Positions 13,220 through 20,845 of a DNA stretch of 28,925 nt are shown here, piece by piece. The position numbers and the translations under genes are program-made. The first letter of the stretch is position 1. Every line of letters begins with the position of its first letter. The DNA is from a virus. The stretch spans positions 1 through 28,925 of the IMG/VR virus record IMGVR_UViG_3300017788_000125; one strand, given 5' to 3'. Below the pieces are notes generated by a model. It searched no databases and was not told the origin of the DNA. It saw only the letters and a program-made list of their open reading frames with translations.

Positions 13220-13250
13220 GACACAACCGCCCCCACCATTGACACAACCG
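13220..13250 (+). repeat. Tandem direct repeat at the late promoter (operator-like)
   Basis: GACACAACCG occurs at 13220-13229 and again at 13241-13250, 21 bp apart, which places both on the same face of the helix two turns apart. The second copy overlaps the -35 hexamer. This is the arrangement expected for a tandemly bound regulator of the late operon. Confidence 0.6.
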
Positions 13251-13266
13251 TAAGTTGTTCTATACT
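13239..13266 (+). promoter_or_regulatory. Predicted rightward late promoter
   Basis: TTGACA (13239-13244), a 16-nt spacer and TATACT (13261-13266), the best sigma70-like promoter seen in the window. The predicted start of transcription, about 7 nt after the -10, falls on the ATG of the small terminase gene at 13273. Confidence 0.75.
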
Positions 13267-13272
13267 CCGACC

Positions 13273-13749
13273 ATGGACAACCTACCGCTCTATCACACGA
13301 AATGGTCTGACCGACTGGCGTTCGATGTTGCCTTGATGCTCGAAGGCAGCGGTGAAACCCTGCAAGAAGTAATGACGCGGCACAAAATTGCTGCCGTAAA
13401 CCTACTTGGGTTCAACAAAGACCCCGTGTTCCTCAAGAAAGTGGAGCACTACCAGTCCGAAGTGCGCGAGAAGGGGCTGACTTTCAAGTTAAAAGCCCGT
13501 GCGCAGGCCGAAGAACTGCTGACAACCTCCTATTTGTTGATACATGACCCCGCAGTTAGCCCTGCGGTGAAGGCTGATCTCATTAAATCGACTGTGAAAT
13601 GGGCTGGGTTGGAGCCAAAAAACACCGAAGTGTCTGAAGGAGCCGGTGGAGGGGTGCGGATTACCATCAATTTGGGTGGTCAGACGCACGAAGCGCAGGT
13701 AATCGAGAACGAGGCCACTGATGTCACTGCCATTGAGCATAGCGAATAG
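13273..13749 (+). CDS. Terminase small subunit (putative)
   Basis: A 158-aa protein directly upstream of the large terminase. The N-terminal region (RLAFDVALMLEGSGETLQEVMTRHKIAAVNLL) reads as a helix-turn-helix DNA-recognition part, the middle is a long helical segment (about 45-105) and the tail is Gly-rich and beta-like (GGGVRITINLGGQT). This fits small terminases that recognise the packaging site and oligomerise. The ATG at 13273 has no Shine-Dalgarno sequence; a TTG at 13255 would lie inside the promoter -10 region. The gene may be read from a leaderless mRNA. Called from position and layout rather than a signature. Confidence 0.75.
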   Translation: MDNLPLYHTKWSDRLAFDVALMLEGSGETLQEVMTRHKIAAVNLLGFNKDPVFLKKVEHYQSEVREKGLTFKLKARAQAEELLTTSYLLIHDPAVSPAVKADLIKSTVKWAGLEPKNTEVSEGAGGGVRITINLGGQTHEAQVIENEATDVTAIEHSE

Positions 13750-13921
13750 ACTTAATCAGACCTATGACGGGTTCAAAGCAGCAATTTTCACCACATCGAG
13801 TGAGTATCACAACTTTACAATCGCCCTGAAGGAAGCCGGGGCGTCGTTTAAGACCAAAATCAGCAAGCACAAAAAGCGCGGGCGTGAGTTCGTGGTGATG
13901 CTGGTCGGAGAAACCCAGTAA
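13721..13921 (+). CDS. Small basic protein between terminase genes (66 aa)
   Basis: A 66-aa basic protein (MSLPLSIANRLNQTYDGFKAA..., then SFKTKISKHKKRGREFVVMLVG). It starts 29 nt inside the small terminase gene with GAGG 6 nt upstream, and its TAA overlaps the ATG of the large terminase (TAATG). It therefore probably couples translation of the two subunits. A beta-alpha-beta pattern with a Lys-rich loop suggests nucleic-acid contact. No family recognised. Confidence 0.7.
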   Translation: MSLPLSIANRLNQTYDGFKAAIFTTSSEYHNFTIALKEAGASFKTKISKHKKRGREFVVMLVGETQ

Positions 13922-15309
13922 TGGCCCTCGATATCAACTACACACCCCCGCCTACGGGCGCAAAGTTCATGGAATCCGACGCCAAGATGCGCGTCTTCAT
14001 GGGGCCAGTGGGTTCGGGCAAGTCTGTGTCCTCATCCTTCGAGATTGTGCGCCGCGCCAGCATGCAAGAGCCTAACTCACAGGGGATTCGCAAGACTCGG
14101 GCGGCTATTGTGCGGGAAACGGCGCGCCAGTTGCAGGACACCACCATCAAAACCTTCCTCGACTGGTTCCCACCCGGGCAGTGTGGGGAGTACATGCGCA
14201 CGACCAAGACTTATTTCTTCAAAGTGGGGGATGTGGAGTGCGAGATAATGTTCCGAGCGTTGGATGACTCGGATGATGTGGCTAACCTGAACTCATTGGA
14301 GTTGACATTCGCGTGGTTTAACGAGTGCCGGGACATCCACCCAGATATTGTGGATGCGATGTCTAAGCGTATTGGCCGATTTCCATCGGCGAAGGACGGC
14401 GGCCCCACTTGGCACGGGATGTGGGGGGATACCAACCCACCAACCATGGATACATGGTGGTACTACCAGATGGAAGGCCTAGACCCTAAAGATGGCGTAT
14501 CTCCGAACAGTAATGGCTGGGCCGTATTCAAGCAACCCAGTGGGCGCTCGGCATATGCCGAGAACATCGAGAACCTACCGGACGGCTACTACGACACCCA
14601 AGGTCGCTCGGAAGAATACATCCGCGTTTACATCGACGGGGAGTACGGACTATCCTCGGCTGGTATGCCGGTGTACAAGTATTTCAGGCCCGACTACCAT
14701 ATGGGTCGAGAGAGACTTCGCCATGTCAACAATGGGGTTCGACCCGTTATTGTGGGGATGGACTTGGGGCTTACCCCAGCGGCTGTCATCGGACAACAAG
14801 ACCCAAGAGGTCGGGCGCTGATACTTGCCGAGTGTGTATCGTTTGATATGGGGGTACAGCGTTTTGTCAGGTCAATGCTCAAACCCCTCATCTACGAACG
14901 CTTTGGGGGCGCACCTATTCTGGTGGTTACAGACCCTGCGGGGATACAACGGGCGCAGACTGATGAGCGCTCGGCGGTGGACATCATCAAGGCGGAAGGG
15001 CTTAAAGTCATGCCCGCTAAGACGAACAATGTGTCAGCGCGGATTAACGCGGTAGATGACTACCTGATGCGACAGGTGGACGGCGACCCGGCGTTTATTG
15101 TTGATCCATCATGCACACAACTCAAAGCAGCCATGATGGGTGGCTATAGGTACAAACCCCGAGGCGACGGAGATATCGACAAAAACAAACATAGCCATGT
15201 GGCTGAGGCGCTACAATATCTCATGCTCCATATTGCGAGTGTTGGGGATGGGCATCATTTACCCCAGCGCCGGGAAATCCGCCGAGTTGCAGCAGCGGGG
15301 TGGACTTGA
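13921..15309 (+). CDS. Terminase large subunit (packaging ATPase/nuclease)
   Basis: A 462-aa motor that pumps DNA into the prohead and cuts it. The ATPase domain has Walker A GPVGSGKS (28-35) and a Walker B-like LTFAWFNE (128-135) with catalytic Glu135 (the preceding residue is Asn rather than Asp). The RNase H-like nuclease domain has MDLG (Asp281), VVTDPAG (Asp338) and a C-terminal DKNKHSHVAEALQYLM segment (about 420-435). The full length suits podovirus-type TerL proteins. The ATG overlaps the previous TAA. A Rho-independent terminator follows the gene. Confidence 0.95.
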   Translation: MALDINYTPPPTGAKFMESDAKMRVFMGPVGSGKSVSSSFEIVRRASMQEPNSQGIRKTRAAIVRETARQLQDTTIKTFLDWFPPGQCGEYMRTTKTYFFKVGDVECEIMFRALDDSDDVANLNSLELTFAWFNECRDIHPDIVDAMSKRIGRFPSAKDGGPTWHGMWGDTNPPTMDTWWYYQMEGLDPKDGVSPNSNGWAVFKQPSGRSAYAENIENLPDGYYDTQGRSEEYIRVYIDGEYGLSSAGMPVYKYFRPDYHMGRERLRHVNNGVRPVIVGMDLGLTPAAVIGQQDPRGRALILAECVSFDMGVQRFVRSMLKPLIYERFGGAPILVVTDPAGIQRAQTDERSAVDIIKAEGLKVMPAKTNNVSARINAVDDYLMRQVDGDPAFIVDPSCTQLKAAMMGGYRYKPRGDGDIDKNKHSHVAEALQYLMLHIASVGDGHHLPQRREIRRVAAAGWT

Positions 15310-15352
15310 TATACTTCGCTTGTCACCTCGGCATGACTTCTCCCATGCCTTT

Positions 15353-15390
15353 AGCCCCGTTGAGTTCGCTCCGGGGTTCTTTTTTCTTTT
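15353..15390 (+). terminator. Rho-independent terminator after the large terminase
   Basis: AGCCCCG (15353-15359) pairs with CGGGGTT (15372-15378, one G-T wobble). Inside, GAG-TTCG-CTC adds three more pairs closed by a UUCG loop after a TT bulge. A T-rich tract (TTCTTTTTTCTTTT) follows. It would separate terminase from portal/capsid expression. Confidence 0.88.
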
Positions 15391-15417
15391 GACTATCTGT
15401 ATACTTGCTGCTATGTC
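15389..15417 (+). promoter_or_regulatory. Predicted promoter for the portal/capsid operon
   Basis: TTGACT (15389-15394), a 17-nt spacer and TATGTC (15412-15417) lie right after the terminator and about 30 nt before the start of the 90-aa gene. The -35 is good and the -10 is weak. A promoter here is expected because the terminator would otherwise silence the capsid genes. Confidence 0.5.
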
Positions 15418-15447
15418 CACACTACAATCTGTAGTAGGAGGAGCAAG

Positions 15448-15720
15448 ATGAACAAAAACGGCAAACCATCAATCTGCTATTCGGATAACCCGAAGATGGG
15501 GCAGGCATACCCTGTTAAAGGATACAAGGACGGAGGGAAAGTTACCGATCCTATGGATACCGTTGATGAATATCTTGATAAGTCCACCAAAGATTACCGA
15601 CTACCACTGGCCCGCCCGGGCAAACCGCTTGATCCCAAAGATTATCGCCTACCACTGGCTCGCCCGGGTAAACCGGTTGAGATGCAAAAACTTCCTTTGA
15701 AATTTAAGGATCGCGACTAA
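15448..15720 (+). CDS. Small protein with internal 13-residue repeat
   Basis: A 90-aa protein with a strong ribosome site (GGAGGAG). It holds GYKDGGKV at residues about 25-32 and two identical copies of KDYRLPLARPGKP, then a degenerate third end (KLPLKFKDRD). It is rich in Lys, Pro and Gly and probably disordered. Its TAA overlaps the portal ATG (TAATG), so it is translated together with the portal. Similar small proteins are often seen beside portals in aquatic phages. It may be a minor head protein or an assembly peptide, but this is not established. Confidence 0.7.
   Translation: MNKNGKPSICYSDNPKMGQAYPVKGYKDGGKVTDPMDTVDEYLDKSTKDYRLPLARPGKPLDPKDYRLPLARPGKPVEMQKLPLKFKDRD
15589..15675 (+). 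repeat. Direct repeat of 39 nt inside the 90-aa gene
   Basis: Units at 15589-15627 and 15637-15675 encode the same 13 residues but differ at several third-codon positions. The protein repeat is therefore conserved by selection rather than just copied recently. Each unit contains a CCCGGG palindrome. Confidence 0.85.
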
Positions 15721-17753
15721 TGGCTGCTGGACTGACACTCCTTCGTGTAGTTGACAACGCTACCTTGGTTCGCCAAGAGAAGGAGGCGGCAGAGCGCGCC
15801 CTACAGGAGCGCCAGAGCCAGCCATTGATGCTTGGCCTTACGGAACACCTACGAGCATGTTGGGATGTAGCCCAGCAGGCTAAGAAGCCCATCGAGCAAA
15901 AGATGCTCATGGCATTGCGGCAGCGCAACGGTGAGTACGAAGCCGACAAACTCAAACAGATTCGCGATCAGGGTGGCTCGGAAATCTTTATGATGATTAC
16001 CGAAGTCAAGTGCCGTGCGGCTGAGTCATGGCTCAGAGATATCTTGCTGGATACCGGCACACCTCCATGGGACTTGGCGGCTACGCCCATCCCTGACCTG
16101 AACCCTAAGGCTAGTCGCGAGATTCAAGACATCTTCGCCAACAAAGTGTTGGAGATTGTGCAGAAGACTCAAGAGGCTCCGTCGGTCGATGAGATGGCGG
16201 AACTCAAAGAGATCATCTCGCAGGACTACAGGTTCAAGATTCTCCAAGAAGCACAGAACCGCGTAGACCGCATGAAGATTAAGATCAGTGACCAGTTCGC
16301 TCAAGGCGGCTGGGCTAATGCGTTCAATGACTTCGTGACTGATCTTGTAACCTACCCCACGGCTTTCATCAAAGGCCCGATCGTGCGCAGACAGCGCCAC
16401 TTGGGTTGGGAGCAGGACGAGACAGGGCGCACAGTGGTTAAGGCTTCTGAGCGCATCGCGCCTGAGTACGAGCGGGTTGATCCCTTCCGTATTTATCCTG
16501 AGCCGGGCATCACGACGATCAACGAGGGCTACCTGTTCGAGCATCATCCGCTGACTCGGATGGACTTGGCTGACTTGATTGGTGTGCCGGGCTACGACGA
16601 GGATGCCATCCGCAAGGTCTTGGAGGTTGGCAACGGTCAATCTTGGATCAGTGAGGATGTTGAACTCATCAAGAACGAGGAGGAGCGCAAGTACTACTCC
16701 TACATGCGGCCGACCGAAGTATTCGACGCCCTTGAGTTCTGGGGTAAGGTCAGTGGCAAGATGCTCATCGAGTGGGGCATGTCAGAGGATGAAGTTCCTG
16801 ACGAGGCTCAAGAGTACGATGCGAATGTCTGGATCGTGGGCAACTATGTCATCAAGGCTGTGCTCAACTACGATCCGCTAGGGGAGAAGCCGTATGCAAA
16901 AACTTCTTTCATCAAGTGCCCGGGTGCTTTCTGGGGTAAAGGAATCCCTGAGATCATCGAAGATATACAAAATGTTTGTAACGCTGCCGCCCGTGCGCTC
17001 GTTAACAACATGGGTATCTCGTCTGGGCCGCAGGTCGAGGTAAACCTTGAGCGTATCCCACCCAACGAGGACATCACACAGATGCACCCGTGGAAGATAT
17101 GGCAAGTTACCAATGATCCCGTGGGTTCGAGCGCTCCTGCTGTACGCTTTACACAGCCGGATGACAATGCCAACACCCTCATGGGTGTCTACGATCGGTT
17201 CAGCAAACTGGCTGACGACCACTCCGGCATCCCGTCTTATGTGTACGGCGACCTGAATGTTCAGGGGGCTGGGCGCACTTCGTCGGGGCTATCCATGCTG
17301 ATGGGTGCTGCTGGTAAGGGCATCCGCCAAGTTGTGATGCACATCGACAGCGATGTGGTCAAACCTATTGTTCATCGTCAGTTCGTGTACAACATGCGCT
17401 ACGACGAAGACGAGTCCATTAAAGGCGACGCTGAGATTGTGGCTAGAGGTGCAGTTAACCTCGCCATCAAGGAAACCGTCAATGTTCGCCGTATCGAGTT
17501 TCTTAACGCAACCGCCAATCCGATTGATGCGGAGATTCTTGGCAAGGAAGGCCGTGCAGCGATTCTTCGCGAAGTGGCTAAAGGGTTGCAAATGCCTACA
17601 GACGACATCATTCCGTCTCGGGAGAAAACTGCTTTTGCAAGTCGCATTGCGGCTACGCAGCAGCAGGCTCAGTCTGCGCAAGCAACGCAGCCTGATGGTT
17701 CTCCCAAAGGTGGTCAAGATGGCAATGTAGTTTCTGGCCCTAGTGGGAGATAA
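15720..17753 (+). CDS. Portal protein
   Basis: A 677-aa protein in the portal position, between terminase and scaffold/coat. It has an N-terminal helical region (about 1-110), a central region rich in Pro and aromatics (about 225-280, containing RVDPFRIYPEPG, typical of P22/podovirus-type portals), then AFWGKGIPEIIEDIQNVCNAAARALVNNMGISSGPQV (about 400-437), the conserved portal helix. A Gln/Ala/Gly-rich tail closes it. The size suits the large portals of short-tailed phages. It forms the 12-subunit ring at the head vertex where DNA enters. Confidence 0.93.
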   Translation: MAAGLTLLRVVDNATLVRQEKEAAERALQERQSQPLMLGLTEHLRACWDVAQQAKKPIEQKMLMALRQRNGEYEADKLKQIRDQGGSEIFMMITEVKCRAAESWLRDILLDTGTPPWDLAATPIPDLNPKASREIQDIFANKVLEIVQKTQEAPSVDEMAELKEIISQDYRFKILQEAQNRVDRMKIKISDQFAQGGWANAFNDFVTDLVTYPTAFIKGPIVRRQRHLGWEQDETGRTVVKASERIAPEYERVDPFRIYPEPGITTINEGYLFEHHPLTRMDLADLIGVPGYDEDAIRKVLEVGNGQSWISEDVELIKNEEERKYYSYMRPTEVFDALEFWGKVSGKMLIEWGMSEDEVPDEAQEYDANVWIVGNYVIKAVLNYDPLGEKPYAKTSFIKCPGAFWGKGIPEIIEDIQNVCNAAARALVNNMGISSGPQVEVNLERIPPNEDITQMHPWKIWQVTNDPVGSSAPAVRFTQPDDNANTLMGVYDRFSKLADDHSGIPSYVYGDLNVQGAGRTSSGLSMLMGAAGKGIRQVVMHIDSDVVKPIVHRQFVYNMRYDEDESIKGDAEIVARGAVNLAIKETVNVRRIEFLNATANPIDAEILGKEGRAAILREVAKGLQMPTDDIIPSREKTAFASRIAATQQQAQSAQATQPDGSPKGGQDGNVVSGPSGR

Positions 17754-17755
17754 CG

Positions 17756-17974
17756 GTGGTTAAACCTGATCCCAAAGTTGTGAAGGCTCTAGCCATTTCG
17801 GTGAGACAGTATCCAGAACTTCTGGACTGGATCAAGGAGTGGCGTTATCACGAGTTGGAGCAACTTCCTAGTGCCGTAAACAACCCTGCACTTTTACAAG
17901 GGCGGTGTCAGGTGTTGGCAGAACTGTACAAGTTCGCAAAGGAAGCCCCTGAAATAGCGGCAAAGTCATCCTGA
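17756..17974 (+). CDS. Small helical protein between portal and scaffold (72 aa)
   Basis: A 72-aa protein that starts at a GTG 3 nt after the portal stop, with GGGAG 7 nt upstream. It appears fully helical (VVKALAISVRQYPELLDWIKEWRYHELEQL..., CQVLAELYKFAKEAPEIAAKSS). The position suggests a head-assembly accessory or virion protein; similar small helical proteins follow portals in several aquatic phages. Not recognised by family. Confidence 0.7.
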   Translation: MVKPDPKVVKALAISVRQYPELLDWIKEWRYHELEQLPSAVNNPALLQGRCQVLAELYKFAKEAPEIAAKSS

Positions 17975-18016
17975 GACTCGCCGTCTAGTCACGCATACCG
18001 ATAGGAGCGTTTAACC

Positions 18017-19069
18017 ATGGCACTACCAGAGCAAATTCGCAAACAGACCGAGGCAGTACAGGAGTTGTACAAGCAACTTAACGGCGACGAAACCAATGGC
18101 GAGGCAACCCCTCTAGCCGACGGTGGAACTTCGTCCCCTGAGAACAACGCTGCTACTCCAGCACCAGCCGACGATAACTCTGCGTCGAATAATGCTGCTC
18201 CGTCACACGGGAACGAGCAATCCCACAGTGACCCAAGTGCAGAGAACGACCCCAATTCTGAGACTTATGCTCAGAAATGGAGAACCCTGCAAGGCATGTA
18301 TAACGCTGAAGTCCCGAGACTGCACTCGCAGAATCGCGAACTTAATAGCCGAGTACAGCAGATGGAACAGTTGTTGGCTTCATTATCTGCGCAACCTAGG
18401 CAATCTGAGCAACCCGTCAATGTTGCCCCGCTTGTTACTGACAATGATGTAGCCGAGTACGGCGAGTCGTTGGATGTAATGCGTCGGGTTACACGCGAGG
18501 AGTTGTACCCAGTTGCCAGCAAGATTGCACAGTTGGAGCAAGTCATTCGCCAGTTGCAAACCAATGTCGTACCACAAGTACAGGCAGTGGCCCAACGGCA
18601 GGCGATGACCGCAGAACAACAGTTCTGGTCTGATTTGTCGGGCGCGGTTTCTAATTGGCGGGATATCAACGACGACACGGCTTTTCAGTCGTGGCTGTTG
18701 GAGGTTGATCCGCTGACTGGCATTAGCCGTCAGACTTACCTTGAGGATGCTCAGCGCAATCTCGATGTTCGTCGTGTCGCTAGTTTCTTTCAAACTTGGA
18801 ATGAGTTGACTGGCAAAGCCAATGTTGCTCAGACAAACCGTCGTAATGCGTCTGCTTCAGAACTGGAGCGTCAGGTGGCTCCCGGTCGTTCTAAGAACAC
18901 CGGCACACCTAGCAACGGTAGCGCTAAGACATATAGCCCGGATGACATCAAGAAGTTCTTTAACGATGTTCGCTCGGGTAAATATCGAGGCCGTGAAGCA
19001 GAGCGTGATCGAATCGAGCGCGACATTTTCGCTGCACAGCGAGATGGTCGCATCACCGTTAACGCCTGA
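18017..19069 (+). CDS. Scaffolding protein
   Basis: A 350-aa protein immediately before the coat gene. The N-terminal third is a low-complexity, disordered segment (about 24-82, rich in Asn, Ala, Ser, Pro, Asp, Glu). A coiled coil (about 88-122 and 160-195) follows, and the C-terminal tail (about 275-350) is basic and Ser/Gly-rich with a KKFFNDVRSGKYRGR helix of the kind that docks on coat protein. This is the usual layout of scaffolds that guide prohead assembly and leave before packaging. The ATG has AGGAG upstream. Confidence 0.88.
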   Translation: MALPEQIRKQTEAVQELYKQLNGDETNGEATPLADGGTSSPENNAATPAPADDNSASNNAAPSHGNEQSHSDPSAENDPNSETYAQKWRTLQGMYNAEVPRLHSQNRELNSRVQQMEQLLASLSAQPRQSEQPVNVAPLVTDNDVAEYGESLDVMRRVTREELYPVASKIAQLEQVIRQLQTNVVPQVQAVAQRQAMTAEQQFWSDLSGAVSNWRDINDDTAFQSWLLEVDPLTGISRQTYLEDAQRNLDVRRVASFFQTWNELTGKANVAQTNRRNASASELERQVAPGRSKNTGTPSNGSAKTYSPDDIKKFFNDVRSGKYRGREAERDRIERDIFAAQRDGRITVNA

Positions 19070-19085
19070 TTAGAGGAGTTTCAAA

Positions 19086-19994
19086 ATGACTTTCCCCGTT
19101 TCTTCTGGCCGCCCCAACTACAGCGGCAACTTCATTCCCGAGATTTGGTCGGGCAAACTGATCGAGAATTTCTACGACGCAACTGTGTTGGCTGCTATTT
19201 CCAACACGGATTACGAAGGTGAGATTCGTAACATGGGTGACACGGTTAACATCCGTACCACTCCTGAGATCACCATCAAAACCTATGTCAAGGGCCAGAC
19301 GCTGAGCGTTGAAAATCCTGACAAACCCAAACTCCAACTCGTGATCGACAAGGGCGAGTACTTCGCTTGCGTTGAGGACGATGTGGATAAGGTTCAGTCG
19401 GACATCAATCTGATGGACACTTGGTCGAAAGACGCTTCCGAGCGTATGAAGATCAAGATCGACCAGCGCGTTCTGACCGATATCCTTCCTGATATCGCTG
19501 CTGCCAACAAGGGTGCGAGTGCTGGCCGTATTACTGCCAACATCAACCTTGGTACTTCTGGCTCTGCTGTTGCCATCTCCAAGACCAATGTCCTCGACTA
19601 CATCGTTGACATGGGTACTGTTCTTGACGAAGCCAACTGCCCTGAGGGCGACCGCTTCATGGTGATCCCTGCCAAGATGGCTGGCTTCATCAAGAAGTCT
19701 GACCTCAAGGATGCTTCGATCACTGGCGACAGCATCTCTGTTATTCGTAACGGTCGTCTGGGCCAGATTGATCGCTTTACCGTCTACATGTCTCACAACC
19801 TGAGCGTGGCGTCTGGTAAGTTCAGCATCATCGCCGGTCACAAGATGGGCTTCACTTTCGCATCGCAGATGACGAATATGGAAACCATCCGTTCCGAGAC
19901 AACCTTCGGCAACATCATCCGTGGCCTGCAAGTCTATGGCTACAAAGTGGTGAAGCCTGAGGCTTTGGCTCAGGGCATCGTTACCTTGGCCTAA
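19086..19994 (+). CDS. Major capsid protein (HK97-fold, P22-coat type)
   Basis: A 302-aa coat protein. It opens FPVSSGRPNYSGNFIPEIWSGKLIENFYDATVLAAISNTDYEGEI, then has GDTVNIRTTPEITIKTYVKGQ (about 50-70), the beta strand and E-loop region of P22-type coat proteins, and DERMKIKIDQRVL-like spine helices. The C-terminus carries VYMSHNLSV...GHKMGFTFASQM and GLQVYGYKVV, as in related coats. AGGAG lies upstream, and a strong hairpin follows the gene at 20000-20023. Its codon use looks biased toward common codons, consistent with very high expression. Confidence 0.93.
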   Translation: MTFPVSSGRPNYSGNFIPEIWSGKLIENFYDATVLAAISNTDYEGEIRNMGDTVNIRTTPEITIKTYVKGQTLSVENPDKPKLQLVIDKGEYFACVEDDVDKVQSDINLMDTWSKDASERMKIKIDQRVLTDILPDIAAANKGASAGRITANINLGTSGSAVAISKTNVLDYIVDMGTVLDEANCPEGDRFMVIPAKMAGFIKKSDLKDASITGDSISVIRNGRLGQIDRFTVYMSHNLSVASGKFSIIAGHKMGFTFASQMTNMETIRSETTFGNIIRGLQVYGYKVVKPEALAQGIVTLA

Positions 19995-19999
19995 TTGGT

Positions 20000-20023
20000 G
20001 GAGGGCTTCGGCCCTCCCCTTTT
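20000..20023 (+). terminator. UUCG hairpin after the coat gene (partial terminator)
   Basis: GGAGGGC (20000-20006), TTCG loop, GCCCTCC (20011-20017), followed by CCTTTTC. It is a strong 7-bp stem with a short U-tract, so it probably terminates some transcripts and protects coat mRNA 3' ends. Confidence 0.78.
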
Positions 20024-20044
20024 CAAACTTTTTAGGAGATTCAA

Positions 20045-20524
20045 ATGGCTACATATACTGATTCGCTGGGCTTTGACAAAGGCTCTGCTGGGTTCCACGC
20101 TGCTGGTTTGACGAAAGTCAATCGTGTGGAAGTTGAGATGGACTTCGCTGCTATCGCTGCCGCCCGTACTGCTGCTGGTGCTACTGCTCTGGCTTCTGGC
20201 GATGTGCTTGAGGCGATTCCTTTGCCCGCTAAAACCTTGGTTCTGCATGTCGGCGTTGATGTTACGACCGCCGGTACTGGCAGTCTGACTCTTGATATTG
20301 GTGACGGCAGCGACGCTGATGGCTACCTTGACGGAGTTGCTGCGGATGCAGTGGGTTCTTTCTGCTCGGCTTTGGCTTTGGCTGAAGGCACTCCCAACAC
20401 GATCGTGGGTTACGGCAACGGCAAGTACTACTCTGCTGCTGACACCCTTGACATCAAGTTGGTAGGCTATGCCCCCGGCAATCTGGTCTGCCGCATGTGG
20501 GCCTTGGTTGTTGACGCAGCCTAA
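20045..20524 (+). CDS. Probable capsid decoration protein
   Basis: A 159-aa Ala/Gly/Val-rich protein right after the coat gene. The start (MATYTDSLGFDKGSAGFHAAG) and middle (LPAKTLVLHVGVDVTTAGTGSLTLDIGDGSDADGYLDG) are beta-rich; DIGDGSDADGY recurs in virion proteins of aquatic phages. It has its own AGGAG ribosome site and is flanked by UUCG hairpins, which suggests expression at a level like the coat. A head decoration/stabilising role is inferred from position, size and fold. Confidence 0.65.
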   Translation: MATYTDSLGFDKGSAGFHAAGLTKVNRVEVEMDFAAIAAARTAAGATALASGDVLEAIPLPAKTLVLHVGVDVTTAGTGSLTLDIGDGSDADGYLDGVAADAVGSFCSALALAEGTPNTIVGYGNGKYYSAADTLDIKLVGYAPGNLVCRMWALVVDAA

Positions 20525-20538
20525 GTGTTGAACTGGAC

Positions 20539-20558
20539 GGGGGCTTCGGCCCCCTCCT
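20539..20558 (+). terminator. UUCG hairpin after the decoration gene (weak terminator)
   Basis: GGGGGC (20539-20544), TTCG loop, GCCCCC (20549-20554), then TCCTTC. It is nearly the same element as the one after the coat gene, but with a poorer U-tract. It probably lowers readthrough into the tail genes or stabilises upstream mRNA. Confidence 0.65.
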
Positions 20559-20572
20559 TCTAGGAGAACAAG

Positions 20573-20845
20573 ATGGCTAAGGTGCTGAAGAAATCCGAGA
20601 TGGCCTGTAATTCTCCTAAGAGAACGCCTAGCCATCCGACCAAATCGCATGTAGTCAAGGCTTGTACAAACGGGCAGGAAAAGATTATTCGTTTTGGGCA
20701 ACAAGGCGTAGAGGGTGCGGGCAAGAACCCGACCTCCGCCAAAGACAAAGCCCGCAAGAAATCGTATTACGCAAGACATAACGCGCAAGACTCAAACCCA
20801 AGTAAACTATCGGCTAGATATTGGTCACATAAGGTGAAATGGTAA
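20573..20845 (+). CDS. Small basic protein (90 aa), first of a basic cluster
   Basis: A 90-aa, very Lys/Arg-rich protein containing SPKRTPSHPTKSHVVKAC, KIIRFGQQGVEGAGKNP and a tail KARKKSYYARHNAQDSNPSKLSARYW. This pattern is a recurrent family in aquatic phages as I remember it, with no known function. The sequence looks DNA-binding. AGGAG is upstream, and its TAA overlaps the next ATG (TAATG). Confidence 0.75.
   Translation: MAKVLKKSEMACNSPKRTPSHPTKSHVVKACTNGQEKIIRFGQQGVEGAGKNPTSAKDKARKKSYYARHNAQDSNPSKLSARYWSHKVKW

Larger units (their letters stand above)
12875..13272. other. Divergent control region between early and late operons
   Basis: About 400 nt without a gene. From left to right it holds a leftward promoter candidate (12955-12983), a G-rich tract with two quadruplex motifs (12994-13058), a self-complementary GC-rich segment (GGCGCGCGCATGCC, 13071-13084), a featureless AT-richer stretch (about 13095-13190), and a tandem direct repeat and rightward promoter (13220-13266). 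Its place beside the terminase genes makes it a candidate pac/cos region as well, but no cut site can be shown. Confidence 0.6.

Noticed and set aside
13005-13253. 82-codon rightward frame across the G-rich tract
   Set aside because: Composition follows the G-runs (Gly/Arg-rich) and it runs into the late promoter.
16026-16640. 204-codon leftward frame opposite the portal gene
   Set aside because: An antisense shadow of a strongly supported portal gene.
19059-19931. 290-codon leftward frame opposite the coat gene
   Set aside because: It mirrors the strong codon bias of the coat gene; no ribosome site or family signature, and it opposes the late operon.
19991-20788. 265-codon leftward frame opposite the decoration and basic protein genes
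   Set aside because: It crosses two hairpins and an intergenic gap, and three sense genes with ribosome sites explain the region better.
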